The notes beneath the pieces are model-generated. The model saw only the letters and a program-made list of their open reading frames with translations. It did not search any database and was not told where the DNA came from. A stretch of DNA of 42,886 bases from Thioclava sp. SK-1 (GTDB lineage Bacteria > Pseudomonadota > Alphaproteobacteria > Rhodobacterales > Rhodobacteraceae), in NCBI RefSeq assembly GCF_001705665.1, contig NZ_MDHA01000038.1:1-42886 (forward strand), written 5' to 3'. A program made the position numbers and the translations under genes. Below are positions 1-7,487 of this stretch, in pieces. Positions within the stretch are counted from its first letter, which is position 1; every line of letters begins with the position of its first letter.

Positions 1-2
1 AG

Positions 3-740
3 CAGGGCGATGTCGATGGCTGGATGGCCAAATACACGCCCGAGCAGCTGACCTACCATACCATCGCTCCCGATGCTGCGACCCGCCTCTTGGATGCAGG
101 GCGCGCAGAAGAGGCTCTCGCGCTGACCCGCACTGCCCTCGCCGCGCAGAAATCTGACCGGCGCTCCGACTGGCATGATCCGCGCGAGCTGGATGACGCG
201 CATTTCGCCTGCCTCTGGGCGCTCGGGCGCAAGGCGGAGCTGCGCGATGCGCTTTGGGCGCGGTTCGAAGCGCGGCTCTGCCCCGATGCGCTGCGCCATC
301 ACCTGAAGCTGCAGCCGGATTTCGAGGATATCGATGCAGCCGACGCCGCCCGCGCGATCGTGCTGGCCTATCCATCGATGACCAAGGCGCTGTGGTTCTG
401 CCGCGCCACGCAGGACCTACAACTGGCCCGCCAGTTGATCGACGCGCGCCACGCCGATCTTGATGGCAATGTCTACGAGATCCTGACGCCGCTGGCAGAG
501 GAACTGGCTCCAAACCACCCGCTTCAAGCCGTGCTCCTCTGGCGCGCCCTGATCGATTATGCTCTCACCCATCAGCGCAAGGGCCGCTACGGCCACGCCG
601 CCCGCCACCTCCAAAGCTGCGCCGAGGCCGACACCCGTATCAGCGACTACGGTCCGCACCTCTCGCACGCCGCTTACCTAAAGACGCTGGAGGACACTCA
701 TGCCCGGAAGTCCTCCTTCTGGGCAGAGGTCGTAAGATAA
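3..740 (+). CDS. DUF6880-like protein, 5' end cut off by window
   Basis: The reading frame is open from the first bases of the window (codon phase begins at base 3), so the first ATG at 24 is probably internal and the true start lies upstream. The visible part, about 245 residues, is rich in alpha-helical Ala/Leu/Arg segments with repeated D-A-A-x-A-x patterns, suggesting a helical-repeat fold. A phrase near residues 95-110 (LKLQPDFEDIDAADAAR) reminds me of the DUF6880 family, whose members often follow SWIM zinc-finger domains. No catalytic motif is visible and the function is unknown. It ends with TAA at 738-740, just before the left flank of the IS element. The family call is from memory; coding status is well supported by composition and length. 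Confidence 0.7.
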   Translation, partial: QGDVDGWMAKYTPEQLTYHTIAPDAATRLLDAGRAEEALALTRTALAAQKSDRRSDWHDPRELDDAHFACLWALGRKAELRDALWARFEARLCPDALRHHLKLQPDFEDIDAADAARAIVLAYPSMTKALWFCRATQDLQLARQLIDARHADLDGNVYEILTPLAEELAPNHPLQAVLLWRALIDYALTHQRKGRYGHAARHLQSCAEADTRISDYGPHLSHAAYLKTLEDTHARKSSFWAEVVR

Positions 741-774
741 TCAATGCAGCGCAGCATACGACTAAGATTGGGCG
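741..774 (-). repeat. Part of dispersed intergenic repeat, split by IS
   Basis: Read on the minus strand, this left flank of the IS contains GCCCAAT, a short gap, then ATGCTGCGC. That matches the third module of the intergenic repeat at 7410-7453 (GCCCAATGTGACCAATGCTGCGC). The right flank (2362-2390) supplies a plausible continuation. The IS therefore appears to have landed in a copy of the repeat family also seen at 4.2, 7.3, 9.5, 10.5 and 40.8 kb. The match is short, so confidence is moderate. Confidence 0.4.
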
Positions 775-2361
775 GATGTTGTTGAAAAAGTCGGCCGAAA
801 TCGCCGATTTTGAGGCTCGCCGCCGCCGGGCAAGGCTATTGCGTTCGGGCGATCGCCCGTCGCCCCGCCTCAAGGCGGTAATATGGCCGCTCAGCTCATG
901 CTGCGGCCTCCTGTAGGACGCTTCGCGAGCGGAGCTTCGCGAGTTTTCGGAGATTCTGTGCGATGGCGGCGAGCAGAAATTCGTCCTTGGCGCCGTTTGG
1001 ACCACGGAGCCGCAACCGTGTTAGGCCAAGAATACGCTTGAGGTGCGCGAAGAGCATCTCGACCTTCTTCCGTTTGTCGCGCGACACTTTGTAGGCCTTG
1101 GTCTTGCGGCACTCTCTGGCGAACTCGCGCGCCTCTTCATGGGGCTCACGCGTGACATACCGGGCATCGGCTTTCGGGCAGCAGATCTCCTTGGATGGAC
1201 AGGCTTGGCAGATAGCCTTCAAGCAGCGGTATTTCTTTCGCCCACCAGTATCCCGACCCCGGTTCGGATCGAAATAGTTGCGTCTGAACTGTTTGAGGGC
1301 ATGGCCTTCAGGGCAGATATACTGATCATTCGTCTCGTCCCACTGGAAGTCTGAGCGGGAGAACGTGCCGTCGGTCCGTTCCGACTTGTCGATCACCGGT
1401 ATGAAGGGGGTGATGCTGCGTTTCTCGACCAGCCAGCCCAGGTTCTCGGCATTGCCGTAGGCCGTATCGGCGGCCAGCCAGTCCGGCTTGATGCCAAAGC
1501 GTTTTTCGGTCCTGTCCAGCATCGTGTGCGCAGCTCCAACTTCGGCTTGGCGGATGGCTCTTGTCGCTTCAACATCCATGATCACCGAACTCTTGGTGTC
1601 GATCAGGTAGTTGGTGGCATAGGCAAAATAGGGGCGGCTCTCCTCCGCACGGGTCCATTGCGCTGCCGGATCGGACTTGGCCACGAACTTGGGCTGGACA
1701 GGCGATGCGGCCCCGAAGGCGGCGTCATCCAGTGTCTCCAGATATTCTCGTGCCGCCCTGTTGCCAGCGTCCCGCGCGGCCTCGGGGCTCCAGTCTTCCG
1801 CCGCGATGGAGCGGATCTTGTTGGCATCTGCCGAGATCAGGCTCGCATCGACCGCGAAACCTTCGCCCGACACCAGATTTTCTTTCAGGCAGCGTTCAAC
1901 GGTTGTCTCGAAGACCTGACGCAGCAGACCGCTTTCCCTGAACTTGCCATGGCGATAGCGGGAGAAAGTCGAGTGGTCGGGGACATTGCCTTCCAGACCC
2001 AACCGACAGAACCAGCGGTAGGCCAAGTTCAGATGAACCTCGTCACAGAGCCGGCGCTCCGAACGGATCCCCATGACATATCCGATCACCAGCATCCGGA
2101 TGATCAGTTCGGGGTCGATCGAAGGCCGGCCAAGGTGGCTGTAGAAGGGACGCAGTGCCTCGCGCAGGGAGTCGCCATTCAGGAACAGGTCAATCTCGCG
2201 CAGCATGTGATGGGCGGGGACATGCCGCTCCAGATCGAAGTCGTAAAACAGCTGCGCCGGTGCTTCTTGCCTGCCCATCATGCCGAAATCCTCCAATCCC
2301 CTCATAGTCGAGTGAATCGAAAGACTTGCCGCAGCGCAACAAAGACTTTTTCAACAGCATC
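775..2361 (-). mobile_element. IS1182-family insertion sequence, intact
   Basis: The element has 18-bp terminal inverted repeats with one mismatch: left GATGTTGTTGAAAAAGTC (775-792), and right (2344-2361) whose complement reads GATGCTGTTGAAAAAGTC. GGCG is present on both sides (771-774 and 2362-2365), a likely 4-bp target duplication. The single transposase gene fills it on the minus strand. Its ends resemble those of the decayed copy at 39238-40750 (both start GAT and share GTTGAAAA). The intact gene and flanking duplication suggest a fairly recent insertion. Confidence 0.88.
896..2305 (-). CDS. IS1182-family transposase
   Basis: This DDE transposase of about 460 residues is the normal length for IS1182. 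The N-terminal region (residues 10-100) carries the family phrase PSIDPELIIRMLVIGYVMGI followed by RSERRLCDEV and the PDHSTFSRYR segment. The catalytic acidic residues are probably in FAVDASLIS, LAADTAYGNA and the C-terminal KVEMLFAHLKR stretch. A cysteine cluster (ICPEGH, CLKAICQACPSKEICC) before the last acidic residue is typical of the family. The start could be 2305 (MRGLEDFG) or the MMGRQ pair at 2281; homologues begin close to MMG. There are no frameshifts, so the protein should be functional. It probably mobilises its own element and perhaps related non-autonomous ends. Confidence 0.92.
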   Translation of the reverse strand: MRGLEDFGMMGRQEAPAQLFYDFDLERHVPAHHMLREIDLFLNGDSLREALRPFYSHLGRPSIDPELIIRMLVIGYVMGIRSERRLCDEVHLNLAYRWFCRLGLEGNVPDHSTFSRYRHGKFRESGLLRQVFETTVERCLKENLVSGEGFAVDASLISADANKIRSIAAEDWSPEAARDAGNRAAREYLETLDDAAFGAASPVQPKFVAKSDPAAQWTRAEESRPYFAYATNYLIDTKSSVIMDVEATRAIRQAEVGAAHTMLDRTEKRFGIKPDWLAADTAYGNAENLGWLVEKRSITPFIPVIDKSERTDGTFSRSDFQWDETNDQYICPEGHALKQFRRNYFDPNRGRDTGGRKKYRCLKAICQACPSKEICCPKADARYVTREPHEEAREFARECRKTKAYKVSRDKRKKVEMLFAHLKRILGLTRLRLRGPNGAKDEFLLAAIAQNLRKLAKLRSRSVLQEAAA

Positions 2362-2944
2362 GGCGGAAAGCAGACTTTCTTTGCACGCGCGAAACTATCT
2401 TGGCTGGACACGGAAGCGGACGTACCCACCAAGATATCGCCAATGAAGCCGACGCGACTTACACGGAAGGCGCGAAGTAGCCATTCGCAGCGAAGACGAT
2501 GAATAGGCACGTTGATGCTGGGACCTATATGTCCATCCTTCTGCAAAAACCGCGCTTCTACAGCCTGGTTTCCGGGTCGGGTAGTTCCGCACCGGAGAAC
2601 GTTAGGAAACTGTTGGATCTGGTATTATGGCGAGATAAGGTTCCAGTGAAAAAATTCTAACAAGCGTTTACGCCGATCAGGAACTTGCAATGCCTCAAGG
2701 CAAAAAATCTAAATTGAAAACAGAGGTGACCTCCGAGAAAGTATACGCGCTCATGAGTTGTGTCCCTAGGCAGGTGATCTCTAAGGACGAACGAATGTCC
2801 ATCGTCAAGACAACGCGGAGGCTTCTGGATGGTGCAAGTATTCGCGTCGGGGAATTCGCCCGCAATCGACAGTGCTGGCATCGTTACGGGCGCGTAGAGC
2901 GCGCCCGTTGTCTCTTTGGACTTGACCGTCTAGACAGCAGCCTA
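2362..2944. other. Region without a convincing gene
   Basis: After the IS end the DNA becomes noticeably more AT-rich. The first bases continue the interrupted intergenic repeat. From ATG 2690 (preceded by AGGA) a frame runs open into the nuclease gene, but its last part reads through a strong hairpin at 2886-2908 and becomes Arg/Cys/Trp-rich. I therefore treat 2690-2944 as doubtful coding sequence: either an N-terminal extension of the nuclease or the remains of another gene. Confidence 0.4.
2886..2908 (+). terminator. GC-rich hairpin ahead of nuclease gene
   Basis: A perfect 9-bp stem, ACGGGCGCG (2886-2894) with CGCGCCCGT (2900-2908), has a 5-nt loop and is followed by TTGTCTCTTT. It has the form of a weak intrinsic terminator and lies 36 bases before ATG 2945. 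This argues that the nuclease starts at 2945 or 2969, not 2690. Confidence 0.5.
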
Positions 2945-3520
2945 ATGCAGCCTCGCCTTGAATGGAAAATGTCCCTTTCCGAAAGGATTGCTACCGAGAC
3001 CTTGGCGAGGCTTTTGAATGCTGGCGGATGCCAAGCGCGAGCGCTTCGGATCGATGCCTTTTTACGTGCCTTGGGACTTGGAGATGGCGAGCTTGGCGCT
3101 GCAATTGGTCAGTTAAATTCGGCGCAGGTCTTTTCAGAGGTGCCCGCGTTGGATGGCCGACGGATCGATCTCAAATTCGTATGGCGAGATGCGAAAGACA
3201 AAGAAAAAATTCTCGTTGTCGAAGCTAAGTTTGACCATGAAATAACGCCAGGGCAGCTTCGATGCTATCGGGAAAGTGCGAAGAAAGACCATCCGAAAGC
3301 CAAAAGGTATCATCTAGTTCTGGCTTTGCATGAGAGCGCGATGCTGAAAGCAAACTGTCGTGGCGATGGAAATTGGCGATTCTGCTCTTGGCGCGATTTA
3401 TGGCTACGGTTCGAAACTGCGCGACCGGTCGAATATGATCAAAACCTCCAGCTTTTCCTCAACGTTCTCTGGCGCCGGATAGGACGACTCAACCCGAAAG
3501 ATGCACATGCTCCCCTTTGA
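2945..3520 (+). CDS. PD-(D/E)XK nuclease-superfamily protein
   Basis: This is a probable DNA-cleaving or DNA-processing enzyme of the restriction-endonuclease-like fold. The core motif is visible: RRIDLKFVW supplies the Asp; after a short hairpin, ILVVEAK supplies Glu-x-Lys; and TPGQLRCYRE gives the Gln-x3-Tyr helix often seen in PD-(D/E)XK enzymes. A helical segment (SERIATETLARLLNAGG) precedes the core. I chose ATG 2945, giving 191 residues, because a terminator-like hairpin lies just upstream; in-frame ATG 2690 would add 85 residues of odd composition, and ATG 2969 (MSLSERIA) is also possible. The next gene overlaps it by 20 bases, implying co-expression. Base composition is lower in GC than the surroundings, a sign of transfer. 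Role in defence is inference only. Confidence 0.7.
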   Translation: MQPRLEWKMSLSERIATETLARLLNAGGCQARALRIDAFLRALGLGDGELGAAIGQLNSAQVFSEVPALDGRRIDLKFVWRDAKDKEKILVVEAKFDHEITPGQLRCYRESAKKDHPKAKRYHLVLALHESAMLKANCRGDGNWRFCSWRDLWLRFETARPVEYDQNLQLFLNVLWRRIGRLNPKDAHAPL

Positions 3521-4124
3521 AATCCATGAAAGCGTTCAAGCCTATTTCCAAGAAGCGGACACACGCGCCGTTGTTGATGCGCTTGTAACAATGATTAATG
3601 ATCCCGATCTGCCTGATATGGACCGAAGCAAACTGACAGACCTGAGCGAGGGCGTAATGCTGGCTTGTCAGGTCCGTTCAGATTTCGTCGAGTTCATGGC
3701 CGACATTTGGAAAAACACATTTGGCGCGGCGTTGGAAAAAATTGATCTAAACGAATTTTTTCCTGAAAACTGTACCATTAGCGAGGTCTGGAAAGAGTGG
3801 CATTTCTGGTCGTACGTCACCAGAGGTGATGATCTGGAACGAAGTCATTTTGACCTCACGGTCGATATCGATAGCAAACGACCATACGAAGTGACGCTTC
3901 GCATATGGCGTTACAACGATGATGACGAATTGCAGACATTTTCTTCTCGTTTGAAAGTCCCAGATTGTTGGCAAAGGATCACGGATGAAGGGGAGCAGCG
4001 GCTTGAATCGACCGCAAAGGTTACGATGGAAAGCTTCATAGATAATCCCGATGAGGCACTCAAACCGTTAAAGCTAGCCGCGTCCGCTATTGTGCCGCTC
4101 ATCGCGAAGCTGCTAGCCGACTAA
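3501..4124 (+). CDS. Unknown acidic protein paired with nuclease
   Basis: I do not recognise this 207-residue protein. It begins inside the last codons of the nuclease gene (20-base overlap in another frame), a strong sign of translational coupling; ATG 3507 (MLPFEIHES) is an alternative start. It is acidic, with no signal peptide or membrane segment. The N-terminal half is helical (ESVQAYFQEADTRAVVDALVTM), the middle looks like beta strands (HFDLTVDIDSKRPYEVTLRIWRY read in pieces), and the C-terminus is an Ala/Leu helix. It could be a substrate-recognition, immunity or regulatory partner of the nuclease. It shares the nuclease gene's low GC content, so the two probably arrived together. Confidence 0.7.
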   Translation: MHMLPFEIHESVQAYFQEADTRAVVDALVTMINDPDLPDMDRSKLTDLSEGVMLACQVRSDFVEFMADIWKNTFGAALEKIDLNEFFPENCTISEVWKEWHFWSYVTRGDDLERSHFDLTVDIDSKRPYEVTLRIWRYNDDDELQTFSSRLKVPDCWQRITDEGEQRLESTAKVTMESFIDNPDEALKPLKLAASAIVPLIAKLLAD

Positions 4125-4182
4125 GCTGTGCGGTGTCACGAATGACCGGCCTGGTGAATCTGTTGCGCTGCTATGACCAACC

Positions 4183-4330
4183 GGGTGAGCGGCAGCTTTG
4201 GGCCGAACACGTCGATACGGCCACGGGGACATCGAGGCAGCCCCGCTGCGCCGCCGCATGACCGGTTTGAGCCCAAACTGACCTATGCTGCGGCACGTGC
4301 GAAGAGCGGCGAACTGCGGAGACCTGCCGT
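4183..4330 (+). repeat. Dispersed intergenic repeat, copy A
   Basis: The gap between the nuclease partner and the LysR gene holds GGCAGCTTTGGGCCGAA near 4190 and a longer conserved block at 4246-4292 (CGCCGCATGACCGGTTTGAG, then CCCAAACTGACCTATGCTGC). The same block recurs at 7410-7453 and 10541-10590. I see no open gene here. Such repeats are GC-rich and partly palindromic. Confidence 0.6.
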
Positions 4331-4411
4331 TAGCTGAATTTGCATATACGGCTCCCCAATAGTGGTAGTGGGCATTCACGGATATCCAGAGATAGTGCGG
4401 GCCTATGGCGC

Positions 4412-5320
4412 TCAACCACTGCTCCTTATCTTTTCCGCTTGCCGCAGCATTTCTATAAAGACGGATGCTTTTGCGCCGCGGAATTTTGCCGCCGGAAGCA
4501 CCGCGAAGACCCCCCCTTCAGGGAGTTGCCACGCGGGCAATACCTGTGTCAGCGCGCCCGAGGTCAGACGATCACGCACCACATAGTCAGGTAGGATCGC
4601 CAAACCTGCTCCTTCCTCCACGGCGGCCATGATCGCAGGCGCGCTATCGATTGAAAGATCGCTTTGCATTGTGACGGAGGCCGTTTCGCCAGCGGTGTTT
4701 TCGAACAACCAGTGCAGCGGATCGGATAGCGCCTTGTTGGCGACGAAGGGTGACGTGGCGAGATCGCTGGGGTGTTGAATGTAATCAAACTGGCCGGATT
4801 TGTCGCCCGCGCCGACGAGGAGCTGTCGAAACCCGCCCAGCTTGCGCGCCAACAGGGTGGAATCGCGCAGCCACCCGACCCGAATGGCCAGATCAAGCGC
4901 GCCCGCCATGAGATCCCTGTGATCATCCCCGAGATATAGCTCTACTTGACATTCGGGGTATTGACGCCGGAACGCCGCAACAAGCGGGGCCACGATCGCC
5001 GTACCGTAATCATTCGGGGCGGTCATGCGCAATGTGCCCATCGGCTGCTCTGAGAGTTGCGACAATTCGCTGAAGGCTTCTTCCGCCTCGTTCAGGATCG
5101 ACGCGCAGCGTGTGTAAAACAGTTTGCCTGCCTCAGTGGCGCTGACCTTGCGCGTGTTGCGCACCAGCAGAGCTGTTTGCAGCTCCTGCTCCAACTGCGT
5201 CACTTGGCTGCTGACCACGGCCTTTGTCACGCCAAGGCGGTCTGCGGCATTGGTGAAGGAGCCGGTTTCGACAACGGCCGCGAAATAGGCCAGACGGTTC
5301 AGGTTGTGTGATTTAGCCAT
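4412..5320 (-). CDS. LysR-family transcriptional regulator
   Basis: This 302-residue regulator has the standard LysR plan: an N-terminal winged helix-turn-helix (residues about 5-62, with FAAVVETGSFTNAADRLGVT and SSQVTQLEQEL) and a two-lobed periplasmic-binding-like effector domain (from GTLRMTAPNDYG). I start it at ATG 5320 (MAKSHNLNRL), where LysR homology begins; an upstream ATG at 5356 would add 12 unrelated residues and run into the promoter region. It is divergent from the DsbA-like gene at 5416 and so probably controls the DsbA/MBL pair and itself. The inducer cannot be read from sequence. A 12-bp perfect palindrome lies in the shared promoter region. Confidence 0.9.
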   Translation of the reverse strand: MAKSHNLNRLAYFAAVVETGSFTNAADRLGVTKAVVSSQVTQLEQELQTALLVRNTRKVSATEAGKLFYTRCASILNEAEEAFSELSQLSEQPMGTLRMTAPNDYGTAIVAPLVAAFRRQYPECQVELYLGDDHRDLMAGALDLAIRVGWLRDSTLLARKLGGFRQLLVGAGDKSGQFDYIQHPSDLATSPFVANKALSDPLHWLFENTAGETASVTMQSDLSIDSAPAIMAAVEEGAGLAILPDYVVRDRLTSGALTQVLPAWQLPEGGVFAVLPAAKFRGAKASVFIEMLRQAEKIRSSG

Positions 5321-5387
5321 GACCAGACTGTAAACCTTTGGCATACGCTGTGTCAAAATTGTTTATCTTATCACTGGCAATTGATGC

Positions 5388-5399
5388 CCCTATATAGGG
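5388..5399. promoter_or_regulatory. Perfect palindrome in LysR/dsbA intergenic region
   Basis: CCCTATATAGGG is an exact 12-bp inverted repeat just before the AAGGAGA ribosome-binding site of the DsbA-like gene. Upstream, TCAAAATTG (5353-5361) and CAATTGA (5378-5384) form a second, looser inverted repeat of the T-N11-A style used by LysR proteins. Either could be the operator; the palindrome also overlaps a possible -10 (TATATA). Confidence 0.4.
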
Positions 5400-5415
5400 T
5401 CCAAGGAGACAGACC

Positions 5416-6057
5416 ATGACACAGAAAACGACACTGCATTACCTTTTTGATCCCCTGTGCGGCTGGTGCTACGGCGCTTCGGCGACCATTGGTACACTTG
5501 CGGCCGATGCCGAGATCGACCTTCAGCCACATGCGACAGGACTGTTCGCCGGCAGCGGCGCGCGTCCGATGAAAAGCTTCGCAGCGCAAGCTTGGGCCAA
5601 CGATCAGCGCATCGCCGCAGTAAGCGGTCGACCGTTCACCGAAGCCTATCGCCGCGATGTTCTGGGGGCTGACGATGCGTCTTTGGACTCCACTGTAGCG
5701 ACTCTTGCAGTAACCGCGGTGGCTGACAGCAGCCCTGATCGCGTGATCGAGGCGCTCGCGGCCATTCAATCGGCACGCTATGTAGATGGCAAGGATGTGA
5801 CCTCCTCTGAGGTCGTCGCAGGCTTGCTGGCCGACCTTGAACTTGCCGATGCCGCCACGCGTGTTTTGACACCTGACGCCAGCCTCGTTGATCTGGTCCA
5901 AACCCTTACCGCAGAGGCCCGCAAGTTGATGACGGCGTTTAACCTGCAAGGCGTTCCCGCCCTCATTGCCGAGGTCGACGGCACCCGCCGCGGGCTGGAC
6001 GCCAGCACCCTATATTCCGGCCCAGATGCGGTACGCGCCGCACTCGGACTGGCCTGA
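5416..6057 (+). CDS. DsbA-family (FrnE-like) thiol oxidoreductase
   Basis: This 213-residue protein has a thioredoxin fold with an inserted helical domain. The active-site motif is C15-G-W-C18 in FDPLCGWCYG, right at the start, and the cis-proline loop is probably QGVPALIAEV near residue 178. There is no signal peptide, so it acts in the cytoplasm, as FrnE-type proteins do; glutathione- or bacillithiol-linked oxidoreduction or disulfide isomerisation are the usual family roles. An AAGGAGA site precedes ATG 5416. It is followed after 26 bases by the MBL-fold gene, so the two form one unit divergent from a LysR regulator. The pairing suggests a response to oxidative or electrophilic stress, but that is inference. 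Confidence 0.85.
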   Translation: MTQKTTLHYLFDPLCGWCYGASATIGTLAADAEIDLQPHATGLFAGSGARPMKSFAAQAWANDQRIAAVSGRPFTEAYRRDVLGADDASLDSTVATLAVTAVADSSPDRVIEALAAIQSARYVDGKDVTSSEVVAGLLADLELADAATRVLTPDASLVDLVQTLTAEARKLMTAFNLQGVPALIAEVDGTRRGLDASTLYSGPDAVRAALGLA

Positions 6058-6083
6058 ACCCACTTTACCGAAAGGACAAGACA

Positions 6084-6977
6084 ATGAATCGTAGAGACAT
6101 TCTAAAACTTTCCACCGCAGCCGCAGCTGCTGCCCTGATCGCGCCCAAACTCTCATTTGCGGATGAAAACGGCCTCACCTGGACGCATTTCCCTGCTGGC
6201 GAAAACGGCTTTTACCGTGCGCCCGTTTTGATTGAAGGCGCAAACGAGGCCGTGCTGATTGACGGCGGCTTCACCCTGCCGGATGGTCGCGCATTGGCCG
6301 CAGAGATCAAGGCGACTGGCAAAACACTGACCACTATCTACATCAGTCAAAGCGACCCTGATTTCTATTTCAGCCTGCGCCCGATCGTCGAAGCCTTCCC
6401 CGAGGCCCGCGTCATCGCAGCCAGCGAGACAGTCGCGGCCATCAATGCCAATGTGGCCAAAAAGGTCGAAACATGGGGGCCGCAATTGGGCGAAAACGGC
6501 CCTGCGACTGTGGCAGAGGTGATTATTCCCGACGCCGACGACAGCACGACGTTGACAGTGGATGGCCACGACATCGAGATCGTTCCTGCCGATGGGCTGG
6601 CCAACCGTCGCTATCTTTGGGTCGAAGACCTACAGGCCGTGTTCGGCGGCGTGATGGTCTTTTCCGGCACCCATGTCTGGACTGCCGACACACCCACCAA
6701 AGAACAGCGCGCTGCATGGATCGCCAACCTTGATGCTATCATCGCCCGCAATCCGAAGGTTGTCGTGCCCGGTCACATGACGCTGGACGCGCCGATGGGC
6801 CTTGCTGCGGTGGAATTCACCAAAGAGTATCTTCTGGCCATCGAGGAAGAGCTGGCCACCGCCGAAAATGCGGCAGATCTGCACGCGGCGATGACAGCCC
6901 GTTACCCCGATTTGGGGATGAGCGTCGCATTGGATGTCGGCACCAAGGTTCTGACCGGCGAAATGAAATGGGGTTGA
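6084..6977 (+). CDS. Tat-exported MBL-fold protein lacking metal motif
   Basis: The N-terminus (NRRDILKLS then an alanine-rich stretch ending SFA) is a twin-arginine signal, so the protein should be exported folded to the periplasm. The rest follows the metallo-beta-lactamase fold: VLIDGG near residue 57, GGVMVFSGTHVW near 190 and VVVPGHM near 225. The HxHxDH zinc motif expected after the second strand is replaced by ISQSDPDFYF (residues 87-96): both histidines of HxH and the last histidine are absent, while one Asp remains. I have seen this SQSDPD version in other MBL-fold proteins, so it is probably a distinct subfamily and not a random loss. It may bind metal differently or be non-enzymatic. 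A hairpin terminator follows. Confidence 0.82.
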   Translation: MNRRDILKLSTAAAAAALIAPKLSFADENGLTWTHFPAGENGFYRAPVLIEGANEAVLIDGGFTLPDGRALAAEIKATGKTLTTIYISQSDPDFYFSLRPIVEAFPEARVIAASETVAAINANVAKKVETWGPQLGENGPATVAEVIIPDADDSTTLTVDGHDIEIVPADGLANRRYLWVEDLQAVFGGVMVFSGTHVWTADTPTKEQRAAWIANLDAIIARNPKVVVPGHMTLDAPMGLAAVEFTKEYLLAIEEELATAENAADLHAAMTARYPDLGMSVALDVGTKVLTGEMKWG

Positions 6978-7027
6978 TCCGCGCCTGATCCGTTTCGCTG
7001 CGCTTGCCACCTATGAAACTCGTCAAA

Positions 7028-7059
7028 CGAGAGCGGCCGAGAAATCTTGGCCGCTCTCG
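7028..7059 (+). terminator. Hairpin terminator after DsbA/MBL operon
   Basis: An 11-bp perfect stem, CGAGAGCGGCC (7028-7038) with GGCCGCTCTCG (7049-7059), has a 10-nt loop and is followed by CTTCGTTTTGG. It begins 51 bases after the MBL stop and should end the operon transcript. Confidence 0.75.
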
Positions 7060-7245
7060 CTTCGTTTTGGATAATCCTCCCTTGAGATCGCCAGAAAATA
7101 CCGTGCGTCAGTAGCGCTGCGGAGGTCAGCATTGTGGAGGATGCTGCGGCGCGGCTCCAGTCGTGGTGATGAAGGTCGGTTCAGGGACGTTCGTGTTGAT
7201 CGACGCCATGCGCGGATAGCGGCCGTTCATACCAAAAGTGTCGGC

Positions 7246-7460
7246 GGCGGCTTTGTCCGCACTGCAGACGTCGGTTCGTTTGAAATGCTGCGCCGGTGCC
7301 CGAACGGCCGCTTTGGCGAAGCCGCGCCGCAGCGCCCACCAAACGCCGAACGTCCGGAGAGGGCCGATCGCGTCGATAGGGAGGCGCGGCCCTCGTGATG
7401 GGGCCGCCGCACCGCCGCATGTCCGCTCCGAGCCCAATGTGACCAATGCTGCGCGCTGTC
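7246..7460 (+). repeat. Dispersed intergenic repeat, copy B (longest)
   Basis: This copy carries all three modules I can define. Module 1 is GGCGGCTTTGTCCGCACTGC (7246-7265), matching 9447-9470 at 22 of 24 positions overall. Module 2 is GAACGTCCGGAGAGGGCCGA (7348-7367), matching 9550-9569. Module 3 (7410-7453) matches copies A and C. Short internal inverted repeats (for example AAGCCGCGCCGC with GCGGCGCGGCTC further upstream near 7143) suggest structure in DNA or RNA. The rest of the 510-base gap (6978-7487) shows no credible gene. Confidence 0.65.
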
Positions 7461-7487
7461 TGAAGGGCCATCTCCCGAGCGGAGATC

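Noticed and set aside
1526-2446. Plus-strand open frame across the IS1182 transposase
   Set aside because: Antisense to the intact transposase; no independent support.
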